NCBI GenBank assembly: GCA_038380435.1
Contig: JAWZYU010000034.1
Coordinates: forward strand, 44,268,901-44,332,900
DNA from: Ryuthela nishihirai
Lineage: Eukaryota > Arthropoda > Arachnida > Araneae > Heptathelidae
Direction: 5' to 3'
Length of the DNA stretch: 64,000 nucleotides
Positions 43,481 through 53,335 of this stretch are shown piece by piece. A program made the translations under genes and the position numbers. The notes beneath the pieces are model-generated. The model was not told the origin of the DNA, searched no databases, and saw only the letters and a list, made by a program, of their open reading frames with translations. Each line of letters begins with the position of its first letter. Within the stretch, counting starts at the first letter, position 1.

Positions 43481-44275
43481 TCCTGAACCATTTCGACAAT
43501 GGCTGAGCCTGAACCATTTCCACAATTGGTGAGCTTGAACCATTTAAACAATTCGTGAGCCTGAACCATTTAAACAATTCGTGAGCCTGAACCATTTACA
43601 CAATTCGTGAGCCTGAATCGTTTCGACAATTGGAGAGTCTGAATCATTTACACAATTGGTGAGCCTGAATCATTTCGACAATTGCTGAGCCTGAATCATT
43701 TACACAATTGGTGAGCGGAATCATTTCGACAATTGGTGAGCCTGAATCATTTACACAATTGGTGAGCCTGAATCATTTCGACAATTGGCGAGCCTGAATC
43801 ATTTCGACAATTGGTGAGCCTGAATCATTTACACAGTTGGTGAGCCTGAATCATTTACATAATTGGTGAGCCTGAATCATTTACATAATTGGTGAACCTA
43901 AATCATTTACATAATTGGTGAGCCTGAATCATTTACACAGTTCGTGAGCCTGAATCATTTACACAGTTGGTGAGCCTGAATCATTTACACAATTGGTGAG
44001 CCTGAACCATTTACACAATTGGTGAGCCTGAACCATTTACACAATTGGTGAGCCTGAATCATTTACACAATTGGTGAGCCTGAACTATTTACACAATTGG
44101 TGAGCCTGAATCATTTACATAATTGGTGAGCCTAAATCATTAATATAATTAGTGAGCCTGAATCATTTACACAATTGGTGAGCCTAAATCATTTACATAA
44201 TTCGTGAGCCTGAATCATTTATACAATTGGTGAGCCTGAATCATTTTGATAATTGGTGAGCCTGAACCATTTACA
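43481..44275. repeat. 26-bp minisatellite, about 30 units
   Basis: The unit is close to GTGAGCCTGAATCATTTACA + CAATTG. Units vary mainly at ACAC/CGAC/ACAT after ATTT and at AAC/AAT before it. The array ends 50 bases before a SINE-A. Confidence 0.93.
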
Positions 44276-44324
44276 ATTACTTGAACCCGATTTGAGGAAA
44301 AACATTTCTCTGACCCCTCATAAG

Positions 44325-44603
44325 TTGGGTTGTTTTACCTCTGAGCGGCACTTTTTTGCACACCATGGACTAAATGGCCAGGTCACATGGACCCCGAAGG
44401 CTCAGAGAAGGTTGGGGGAGGGGACCCACTGGAACAGCTGTTGGGAGACAGATGGTAGCCTCCCGTCAAGGCCATCCAGCGTGTTCTTTAACGTGCACAG
44501 GGTATGGCTCTCCCGCACACGGGGCCACGGCTTAACGTCCCATCCGACGGACGGCGGCCTTTCCAAGCCAATCGGTGTCCCCTACTGACCGTGGGCAGGG
44601 CGG
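44325..44603 (-). repeat. SINE-A, 5'-truncated, with target duplication
   Basis: CCCCTCATAAG at 44314-44324 and 44604-44614. The element lacks the tRNA-like head and begins (minus strand) at GCCGCCCTGCCCACGGTCAG, a classic 5'-truncated retroposition. Confidence 0.94.
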
Positions 44604-44880
44604 CCCCTCATAAGACATATATACATAAATGCATTGTTGTAATTGTTAATCATTTATTTTATTCTTAAATTATTAATTATAATAGTTTTATGGCAAAACT
44701 AAAATGTTAATGCTGTTTTAGAACGAAAAATATTAGAAATACTGGTTAGAAACTGAAACTTCGTGGGCAGCATCATTATAAGAGCAACGTGCCATTCATT
44801 TATTAAAGATAAAGAACACGTAAAAAGAAAATAAAAAGCCTCAGGGTGTCTACTTTTAAATGCTAAAGACTGATTAGGTG

Positions 44881-45255
44881 GTTAATATTATCATATTTCT
44901 TTATATTTTTAATGAATTTTTTTTTTCACAATTACACGAAATGTTTGAAATCAAAATTATTCTGACCTCGAATTTATCTGTGCTATTTCGAGGCTGAGAC
45001 GGAATTCCTCTTTATTAATGAACTTTGTCATTACGCATAACACTCAAGTACTCTTAATAGTCAACTGAGAGAAAAATAATTAATGAGCTTTACAGCTAGT
45101 TCAGATTTAGCAATATAGAACAGTTTCATATATTTGTTTTATTAATTCCAAAGAGTTGCACGGGCACGAAAAAATATTCTTTTCCTTTTAAAATTCTACT
45201 AGGAATTAATATCCAAGGGATCCATCCTCTTATCTAGAGTCGGGCTCTCTTACAG
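44881..45255 (+). repeat. segmental duplication, left copy
   Basis: Matches 49070-49460 in the same direction over about 375 bases, including CTCAAGTACTCTTAATAGTC and GAGCTTTACAGCTAGTTCAG, with small indels. Confidence 0.88.
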
Positions 45256-45372
45256 CTATCCAGTATCTCTTTTTTCGATATTCAGCTCTGAACCTTTTGG
45301 GTTCTTGTAACCTTTCAATTTAGTGTAGTCTATGCAAAGTAATTGCCACTCAGAGATAAAATGACCTGATCC
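45256..45372 (+). repeat. SINE-A 3' relic
   Basis: TCAGCTCTGAACCTTTTGGG, TTCTTGTAACC and GCCACTCAGAGATAAAATGA resemble the family tail region. Strongly diverged. Confidence 0.55.
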
Positions 45373-45511
45373 TGTGGATGAGTTTGCAATAAAGGCATAC
45401 GCCTTTAATTGCGAGTTAACAAAAATTATTCTTCACATGTACAGTATATTAAAAAATATATAAACTGTTAACTTCAAAATCGTGTTCCTGCTCCCCCTCC
45501 TCCCGTCAAAA

Positions 45512-46000
45512 CAGGTGCGGGGGATGGCTCAGTCGGTAGCGCGCCAGGCTCGTAATCTGTAGTTCCCAGGTTCGAATCCCAGCTGGGTCAGCGTTGAGAT
45601 TTATCTCAGTAAAACTCTCCGCCACGGTCAGTAGGGGACACCGATGGGCTTGGAAAGGCCACCGTCCGTCGGATGGGACGTTAAGCCGTGACACCGTGTG
45701 TGGGAGAGCCATACCCTGTGCACGTTAAAGAACACGCTGGATGGCCTTGACGGAGGCTACCATCTGTCTCCCAACAGCTGTTCCAGTGGGTCCCCTCCCC
45801 CAACCTTCTCTGAGCCTTCGGGGTCCATGTGACCTGGCCATTTAGCCCATGGTGTGCAAAAAAGTGCCGCTCAGAGGTAAAACAACCCAACCCTTCCCCC
45901 AACCTTCTCTGAGCCTTCGAGGTCCATGTGCCCATTGTTTTTGGCCATTTAGCCCATTGTGTGCAAAAAAGTGTCGCTCAGAGGTAAAACAACCCAACAA
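45512..46000 (+). repeat. SINE-A with a duplicated 3' end, target duplication present
   Basis: CCCGTCAAAA at 45502-45511 and 46001-46010. After a complete element ending AACAACCCAACCC, a second piece starts at TTCCCCCAACCTTCTCTG and runs again to AACAACCCAAC. A third kind of junction. Confidence 0.92.
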
Positions 46001-46289
46001 CCCGTCAAAATATATGTTGATGGTTCTTCAGGTTACTACTCATTATTCACTAAGTAGAACACAAAATTTGCATATTCAATTTAAAACCGAATTTCATTCG
46101 CCTACGATGTCCACTAGATCAAATCTTCAATTATTCCTAAATTTATTGTTGCTAATTCCAAACGTTGCATAAAGTTGAAAGAGTATTAATTTGTTTTTAT
46201 AATCCTATTAGGCCTTAGTTGTGAAAGCGCCTCTTCTTAATACATTGAAGACGGCCTGCGAAATTTTCGTTCTTTTCGTAATCCAAATT

Positions 46290-47514
46290 GGGACGGGGGT
46301 GGCTCAGTCGGTAGCGCGTCAGGCTCGTAATCTGTAGTTCCCAGGTTCGAGTCCCAGCTGGGTCAGCGTTGAGATTTATCTCCGCGAAAATTCCCCGTCC
46401 TGCCCACGGTCAGTAGGGGACACCGATGGGTTTGGAAAGGCCGCCGTCCGTCAGACGGGACCTTAAGCCGTGGCTCCCTGTGCGGGAGAGCCATACCCTG
46501 TGCACGTTAAAGAACACGCTGGATGGCCTTGACGGAAAGTTACCATTTGTCACCCAACAGCTGTTCCAGTGAGTTCCCTCCCCCAACCTTCTCTGAGCCT
46601 TCGGGGTTCTTGTGACCTGGCCATTTAGCCCATGGTGTGCAAAAAAGTGCCGCTCAGAGGTAAAACAACCCAACGTTAAAGAACACGCTGGATGGCCTTG
46701 ACGGGAGGCTACCATCTGTCTCCCAACAGCTGTTCCAGTGGGTCCCCTCCCCCAACCTTCTCTAAGCCTTCGGGGTCCTTGTGACCTGGCCATTTAGCCC
46801 ATGGTGTGCAAAAAAGTGCCGCTCAGAGGTAAAACAACCCAACGTTAAAGAACACGCTGGATGGCCTTGACGGGAGGCTACCATCTGTCTCCCAACAGCT
46901 GTTCCAGTGGGTCCCCTCCCCCAACCTTCTCTAAGCCTTCGGGGTCCTTGTGACCTGGCCATTTAGCCCATGGTGTGCAAAAAAGTGCCGCTCAGAGGTA
47001 AAACAACCCAACGTTAAAGAACACGCTGGATGGCCTTGACGGGAGGCTACCATCTGTCTCCCAACAGCTGTTCCAGTGGGTCCCCTCCCGCAACCTTCTC
47101 TAAGCCTTCGGGGTCCTTGTGACCTGGCCATTTAGCCCATGGTGTGCAAAAAAGTGCCGCTCAGAGGTAAAACAACCCAACGTTAAAGAACACGCTGGAT
47201 GGCCTTGACGGGAGGCTACCATCTGTCTCCCAACAGCTGTTCCAGTGGGTCCCCTCCCCCAACCTTCTCTAAGCCTTCGGGGTCCTTGTGACCTGGCCAT
47301 TTAGCCCATGGTGTGCAAAAAAGTGCCGCTCAGAGGTAAAACAACCCAACGTTAAAGAACACGCTGGATGGCCTTGACGGGAGGCTACCATCTGTCTCCC
47401 AACAGCTGTTCCAGTGGGTCCCCTCCCGCAACCTTCTCTAAGCCTTCGGGGTCCTTGTGACCTGGCCATTTAGCCCATGGTGTGCAAAAAAGTGCCGCTC
47501 AGAGGTAAAACAAA
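46290..47514 (+). repeat. SINE-A with six tandem 169-bp units and target duplication
   Basis: CGTAATCCAAATT at 46277-46289 and 47515-47527 flank the whole 1225-bp element. The head and body occur once; the segment from GTTAAAGAACACGCTGGATG to GTAAAACAACCCAAC occurs six times. Units 2-6 share CTCTAAGCC where unit 1 has CTCTGAGCC; units 4 and 6 share CCTCCCGCAACC while 3 and 5 have CCTCCCCCAACC, so a two-unit block was copied. Confidence 0.96.
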
Positions 47515-47527
47515 CGTAATCCAAATT

Positions 47528-48585
47528 TTGCCACCGAAATCAGGAATTGGGCCTCATAAGCAATGGAACACAATCGGCCGAAACTCAAAATTCCGAATTT
47601 TTCCAGTTTTGTCAGATCAACAAGTGTTAACTAGGACTTGGACTCCTTACATCTCTCTAACGTAATCCGGCCCAAGCCCGTTTAGCATACTACCTGTTTA
47701 TCGATTCATTAATAAGTTGGAATACTCTTTTTTTCTTTAATGTGAATTTTTGTTTTCGTAGGGTGTAGGCTAACGGTACGCCCAATTATCCTCTGGTTGA
47801 ATAATTTTACTCTACACCAGGTATCTCCAACAGAAGGCCAGCAAAGGCATTCTATGTGACAAGTGGTAAATTTTATATTTATTTATTTATCTATTTATAC
47901 ATTGTATAGTCTAAAACTAAAAAACTGCAATTATCAAGGTAAATTCACAATTTATAAGAGAAAATTATGCATTCAGTAAATTTTTATGAATACGTTGGGT
48001 TTATAACAAAATATCTAAACAATGTTTAAAAAATCACCTGTAAAGATCAGCTTAGCTGATAAAACAGATTTCTAATTTTAAAAAAATATATATTGTATGA
48101 TTTTACAGAATTTTTAATTTTTAGAACTGTTTTGTTGATTTAAGATTAATTAAAATATGAGTGGCGAAATGACTAAATTGCGGATTGATCGGTCTCGACT
48201 ATTTTTTTTTCAAAAGCTAATATTTTTTCTACCTTTTATTGTCTTAACCAAAAAAAAAGGATTTTTTTCTCATTAGATCTCCGTAACCAATCGCTGCAAG
48301 ATGAGTCTGTATGGGTGCAAGGCCTTTTAGAAGAGGGTCATGATGGCCGTATAGCCCAGGCCTTAAAAGCTCAAAGGGAACTCAAATTTAGACACTTTAT
48401 AATTTTTTATATTAGATAAAACAATAAAAGGTGTGATTTAATAAAAGATATCACTTTTTAACTGACGAATGTGAAGTAGGGAATGGCTATTTCTTCTCTA
48501 GTGTTTTTTGCTGAGGTCTTGCCTTACACCTAGACCTTCTCTGTCTCATCGATTTGAGAACCTTCCGTCGGACATCTCTGAGATA
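47528..48585. other. intergenic, no gene recognised
   Basis: Contains AT-rich sequence and a possible decayed SINE-B trace near 48510-48545 (TTTTTTGCTGAGGTCTTGCC). No exon found. Confidence 0.4.
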
Positions 48586-48991
48586 CAGACGATTTCTGTT
48601 TACGAACCGATGGATAATGTCGTCAGATCACATGGAAATGGCTAATGACAAAAATGCGTCAATTAAATCCCTCTAAAATTAGAGCCACGTGGAATTCAAC
48701 ATCGAAATATATTCATAGAATTCTTTGAAACGATTGTTACGTACTTTTAAGTTTTACAAAAACAGTGATATATAAACACGACCACGATTTAGAATATCTA
48801 CACAAAGTTTTTTAATTGAAATAAAAATTCATTAATCAGATTGATCGATTTTGTTCAATCTTCAAAAATTAGCATTGATGAAATAAAAAGATTTCAACAT
48901 AACACTTACGGTTTGGCTGGAAAATCATTTTCTGGACCTGGTGATTTTTCACTACATTCTGAGGCGCTACGTTTATCCTGAAAACAGTACA

Positions 48992-49057
48992 CAGATTACA
49001 ATGTACAACTTATTCTGTAAGAAGTACGCGGATTACAATGTATAACTTATTCTGTAA
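48992..49057. repeat. 37-bp direct tandem duplication
   Basis: GATTACAATGTACAACTTAT and GATTACAATGTATAACTTAT, each followed by TCTGTAAG, lie next to each other. Confidence 0.8.
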
Positions 49058-49069
49058 GTATAACAGGAG

Positions 49070-49460
49070 GTTAAATTATCATATTTTTTAATTGATTTTT
49101 TTGCACAATTACCCGAAATGTCTGAAATCAAAATTATTCTGACCTCGAAGTTAACTGTGCTATTTTGAGGCTGAGACCTAACTCTATTAATGAATTTGTC
49201 ATTACGCATAACACCATTTTTTAAGACATTTGTATGCCCCACTCAAGTACTCTTAATAGTCAACTGAGAGAGAAAAATAATTCATGAGCTTTACAGCTAG
49301 TTCAGATTTAGCAATATATAACAGTTTCATATCTTTGTTTTATTAATTCCAAAAAGTTGCGAAAACATATTCATTTCTTTTTAAAATTCTACTAGGAATT
49401 AGTATCCAAGGGAATTAGTACTAGAATTAGTACCCTCTTATCTGGAGTACGGCTTACAAC
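49070..49460 (+). repeat. segmental duplication, right copy
   Basis: Partner of 44881-45255. It has an extra stretch with TTTTTTAAGACATTTGTATG and an extra short repeat of GGAATTAGTA near its end. Confidence 0.88.
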
Positions 49461-49624
49461 AGTCATTGTGTACTGAATAATCGTCAACAGATGGCCTGTC
49501 TTTGATCTTTCAGTGGACTGGAACATAGTTGCGTTTGTCTCTTGGAACCAGGATAAAAAAAATTACCATCGTAATTTGGAGCAAATGGCAGCTTCATTGT
49601 TTTTTCACTAGACTGTCCAAAGGC

Positions 49625-49833
49625 TTAGCTGTCCCGTGGCCGAGTGGTTAGCGCGCTTGGCTACTAATCTACGGGACCTGGGTTCGAGCACCGGGTTAAG
49701 GCATGGCTGTTTGTGTCGTTTTTCTGCTGAGGTCCTGCCATCCTCTCAGACCTTCTATTATGGCATATAAACTGACAGGCTCCTGTCAGACCTCTGTGGC
49801 AAGCAGCTGCTTGAGGGGGTATTTTTTTTTATT
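49625..49833 (+). repeat. SINE-B, complete, with target duplication
   Basis: TGTCCAAAGGC at 49614-49624 and 49834-49844. The head is GTGGCCGAGTGGTTAGCGCG and the body is intact; the tail is T-rich. Confidence 0.94.
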
Positions 49834-50317
49834 TGTCCAAAGGCACAAAAGACGATACGAAAAGCTAAAGCACATTTTTAATTCTGTAGCTATTAGTAGC
49901 CTACACAGATAAAAAATAGTGGGGGGAAGGGGAACTGACCATAACACCGTTTGGGTATACCTATATATTATATATATATTATATACCTATATCTCTTGAT
50001 ATCTCCTGATATTGTGTGGTCTTGAAGAATTTTTCTTTCAGACTATGTGTAACATGCACGGGGTACCTGGAAAGGTATGTGATAAATAATATTTTTTATC
50101 AGAATTAAATGATATTTATATAGTTTTGGTATCAGGTATTTCGGATATGAAACTTTGCTTATATGGATATGTTTCGTAACAGATGGTATCAGGTCACGAA
50201 ACTGAGTCAAAAAGGTCAAACATGGTGCTTAAAAAACCGTCATGTGAAGAGAGCTTCCCACATTGGCAAGCCCAATGGCAAGGACTCTAATGCAATTACT
50301 GTAGGCCCGACGAGATG

Positions 50318-50592
50318 AATAAATACCCCCTCAAGCAGCTGCTTGCCACAGAGGTCTGACAGGAGCTTGTCAGTATATATATGCCAAAAGTAGAAGATCT
50401 GAGAGGATGGTAGGACCTCTTACGGTGCGATATTCGTCCTTATATACGTAAAGCATGACCCGTAATTGGGCGTCCCGTTATCCTTTATACGCAACGTATT
50501 CGTAACCGTAAGAGCCCATGCTTTAACCCGGGGCTCGAACCCAGGTCCCTTAGATCAGTAGCCAAGCGCGCTAACCACTCGGCCATGGGACG
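50318..50592 (-). repeat. SINE-B interrupted by a small inverted-repeat element
   Basis: The outer parts match SINE-B (minus strand head GTGGCCGAGTGGTTAGCGCG; B box GGGTTCGAGCCCCGGG). About 23 bases of the SINE body are replaced by the element 50418-50513. Confidence 0.85.
50418..50513. mobile_element. 96-bp inverted-repeat element in SINE-B
   Basis: It starts CTCTTACGGTGCGATATTCG and its other end reads in reverse complement TCTTACGGTTACGAATACG, so the terminal repeats match over about 10 bases and remain similar for about 20. It is GC-richer and more CpG-rich than the flanks. No family recognised. Confidence 0.6.
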
Positions 50593-50677
50593 CCATGTGC
50601 AAATGCAAACGGTATGCAACAGACAGTTAACGTGAAAATATCAAATGGATCTGAAAACACAATTTCTAGAGAAATTG

Positions 50678-50873
50678 AATTGTTTTACCTCTGAGAGGCA
50701 CTTTTTTGCCCACAATGGGCTAAGTGGTTAGGTCATAAGGACTTCGAAGGCTCAGGGAAGGTTGGGGGAGAGGGTCCACTGGAACAGCTGATGGGAGACA
50801 GACGGTAGCCTCCCGTCAAGGCCTCCAGTGTGATCTTTAACGTGCACAGGGTAGGGCTCTCCCTCACACGGGG
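50678..50873 (-). repeat. SINE-A 3' half, joined to a SINE-B end
   Basis: It covers tail AATTGTTTTACCTCTGAGAG to CACACGGGGTCA, then switches abruptly to GAAAAGCATCTGCTTGAGGG, a SINE-B 3' end in the opposite sense. A chimera or adjacent insertions. Confidence 0.75.
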
Positions 50874-51584
50874 TCATCTGTGAAAAGCATCTGCTTGAGG
50901 GACAAATTTTTTACATCGATTTTGTGAAATTAGAATTGAAAACGTTCATAAATATTAAGGACAATTAAATTTCCGTTTTGGCTAGTGTCTTGAAAAGTTG
51001 GAAGTAGCCCGAGCCTCTCTGGACCTGTGTGTAATAAATATTTAGTCCCATAAATTTATGCAATTTTTAAAAAAATAACAAATATTTTTTTCTACTTATG
51101 AAATAATAAATTAACATAATTTTATCTGCTTTCGACTAACAGACGATTTCTGTATACGAACCGATGAATGATGTCGTCAGATCATATGGATTTTCTTCTG
51201 GAGCTCTTCAATGGAAGTTTTCCTTTTGATCCAGATGCAGAAGTAAGTTGGAAAAAAATATATATATATATTTTGGGGGTCCATTTTCTAATACACCAAT
51301 TCCCCAACTAACAAGAATTCTACCAACAGAATTTAGGTTTTACACGGTTTTTAAAGTAGGGCTGGTTTTTGTTAACAGGACTGGTCGTTTGAGTTTAATA
51401 CGATTTCTCCACTACTACTTTACAATCGGTTATATTATTGTATTTTTACCGTATAATAAGACACCTTGCACGTTTTTCTTGTCTCGCGTCTCTGACATCT
51501 CTTTGTTCATAAATTCAGCATTTCCGAAAAAACGTTTTCACACTTTTGCGTAAAAACTAGGGTGTTTAACAGTTAAAAACGGGT

Positions 51585-51785
51585 GTGGTTAGCGCGTTTG
51601 GCTACTGATCTAAGGGACCTGGGTTCTAGCCCCGGGTAAGGCATGGATGTTCGTGTTGTTTTTCTGCTGAAGTCCTGCCAGCCTCACAGACAGACCTTCT
51701 ACTATGGCATATAAACTGACGGGCTCCTGTCAGACCTCTGTGGCAAGCAGCTGCTTGAGGGGGTATTTATTTTTTTATTTATTTA
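51585..51785 (+). repeat. SINE-B, head slightly truncated
   Basis: GTGGTTAGCGCGTTTGGCTA, GGGTTCTAGCCCCGGG, GTGGCAAGCAGCTGCTTGAG and a TATTTATTTTTTTATTTATT tail. Confidence 0.9.
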
Positions 51786-51834
51786 ATATATTTGTAAGAA
51801 ATAAAGAGTATTTTAATTGTAGAGGACCGATGGC

Positions 51835-52365
51835 TTCGGGTTGTTTTACCTCTCAGCGGCACTTTTTTGCATACTATGGGCTAAATAGCCAGGTCACAAA
51901 GACCCCGAAGGCTCAGAGAAGTTTGAGGGAGGGGACCTACTGGAACAGATGTTGGGAGACAGATAGTATCCTGCCATAACGCCATCCAGCGTGTTCTTTA
52001 ACGTTGGATTGTTTTACTTCTGAGCGCCATTTTTTTGCACACAATGGGCTAAATGGCCAGGTCACAAAGATCCCGAAGGCTCAGAGAAGGTTGGGGAAGG
52101 GGACTCACTGGAACAGCTGTTGGGAGACAGATGGTAGCCTCCCGTCAAGGTTATCCAGTGTGTTCTTTAACGTGCAAAGGGTATCGCTCTCCTGTATACG
52201 GGGCCACGGCTTAACGTCCCATCCGATGGACATCGGCCTTTCCAAGCCCTACGGTGTCCCCTACTAACCGTGGCAGGGCGGGGAATTTTGCGGAGATAAA
52301 TCTCAACGCTGACTCAGCTGGGACTCGAGCCCGGCGCGCTACCAACTGAGCCACCCCGCACCCAC
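51835..52365 (-). repeat. SINE-A with two 169-bp units and target duplication
   Basis: GGACCGATGGC at 51824-51834 and 52366-52376. The junction between the two 3' units is the same (minus strand: CCAACGTTAAAGAACACGC) as in the six-unit arrays. Part of the head is deleted. Confidence 0.92.
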
Positions 52366-52512
52366 GGACCGATGGCAATGCACCCTTTATAAATTCACCC
52401 AGATTGATTGTATACTACAACTTTTTACGCGCCGAGTTCAAACGCTTGTAAACCTATTGAAGAAATTTTAAAACCGCCTTTCTGAATCGCCTAAGAGCTT
52501 TAATATCGGTCC

Positions 52513-52812
52513 GAGTTGAGATTTCTCCCCGCCCTGCTCACAGTCAGTAGGGGATACCGATGGGCTTGAAAAGGCCGCTGCCCGTCGGATGGGACGTTAA
52601 GCCGTGGCCCCGTGTGCGGGAGAGCCATACCCTGTGCACGTTGAAGAACACGCTGGATGGCCTTGATGGGAGGCTACCATCTGTATTCCAACATCTGCTC
52701 CAATGGGTCCCCTCCCCCAACCTTCTGTGAGCCTTCTGGGTCCTTGTGACCTGGCCATTAAGCCCATGGTGTGCAAAAAAGTGCCGCTCAGAGGTAAAAC
52801 AACCCAAACCAA
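52513..52812 (+). repeat. SINE-A, 5'-truncated
   Basis: It begins GTTGAGATTTCTCCCCGCCC and ends AGGTAAAACAACCCAAACC. Confidence 0.9.
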
Positions 52813-53005
52813 CAAGTATATTTCCCAACCAATAAATTTTGGGAATATACTTGTAAATATATACATTAAATATATTTACAAGTATATTCCCAAGTATATT
52901 ATAGTGGGAATATACTTGTAATATAGTATATATACCCAACCAATAAATTTCCCAACCAATAAATTTTGGGAATAAACCAACAAGTATATTTCCCAAAATA
53001 TATCT
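52813..53005. repeat. AT-rich block of direct and inverted short repeats
   Basis: AAGTATATTTCCCAACCAAT, CCAATAAATTTTGGGAATA and AATATACTTGTAAATATAT recur in both orientations, giving several nested hairpins just upstream of the first recognised SLC8B1 exon. Confidence 0.75.
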
Positions 53006-53182
53006 CCAAATAATTCGAAAATTAGTCTACAACTTAGGAAGTATTTACCCACCAAATAAACGAGCCAAAGTTTAGTTTTATAAGTATACAGATTCATAAC
53101 TCAAGTTGCTTGCTCTTTCTTTGCTCATTTTTATACCTAACTAAATGTATAAGAATTTCACTGTTTTCATTTTCTTTCCCAG

Positions 53183-53335
53183 TGTACTGAAATTCACGAA
53201 ATAAATGCAAGCCTTCAGTGCGCATTTGCAATGACCATTGAAGATTGCGTCGAAATAATCGAATACCTCGATTACAATTACTTCACTTTCTGCCATTTTG
53301 GAATGGATAACATCGTGTCACCTGTGATAATTTGT
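53183..53335 (+). CDS. SLC8B1: SLC8B1 exon, Cys-rich N-terminal segment
   Basis: A 51-codon exon after TTTCCCAG with donor TGT|GTAAGA. It has five Cys, including C-x11-C, EDC and FCHF, matching the pre-membrane region of NCLX, and ends as the first membrane helix starts (IVSPVIIC). Confidence 0.9.

Noticed and set aside
48276..48420. Possible SLC8B1 5' exon around TCTCCGTAACCAATCGC
   Set aside because: Frames close quickly and no signal peptide or suitable donor phase was found.
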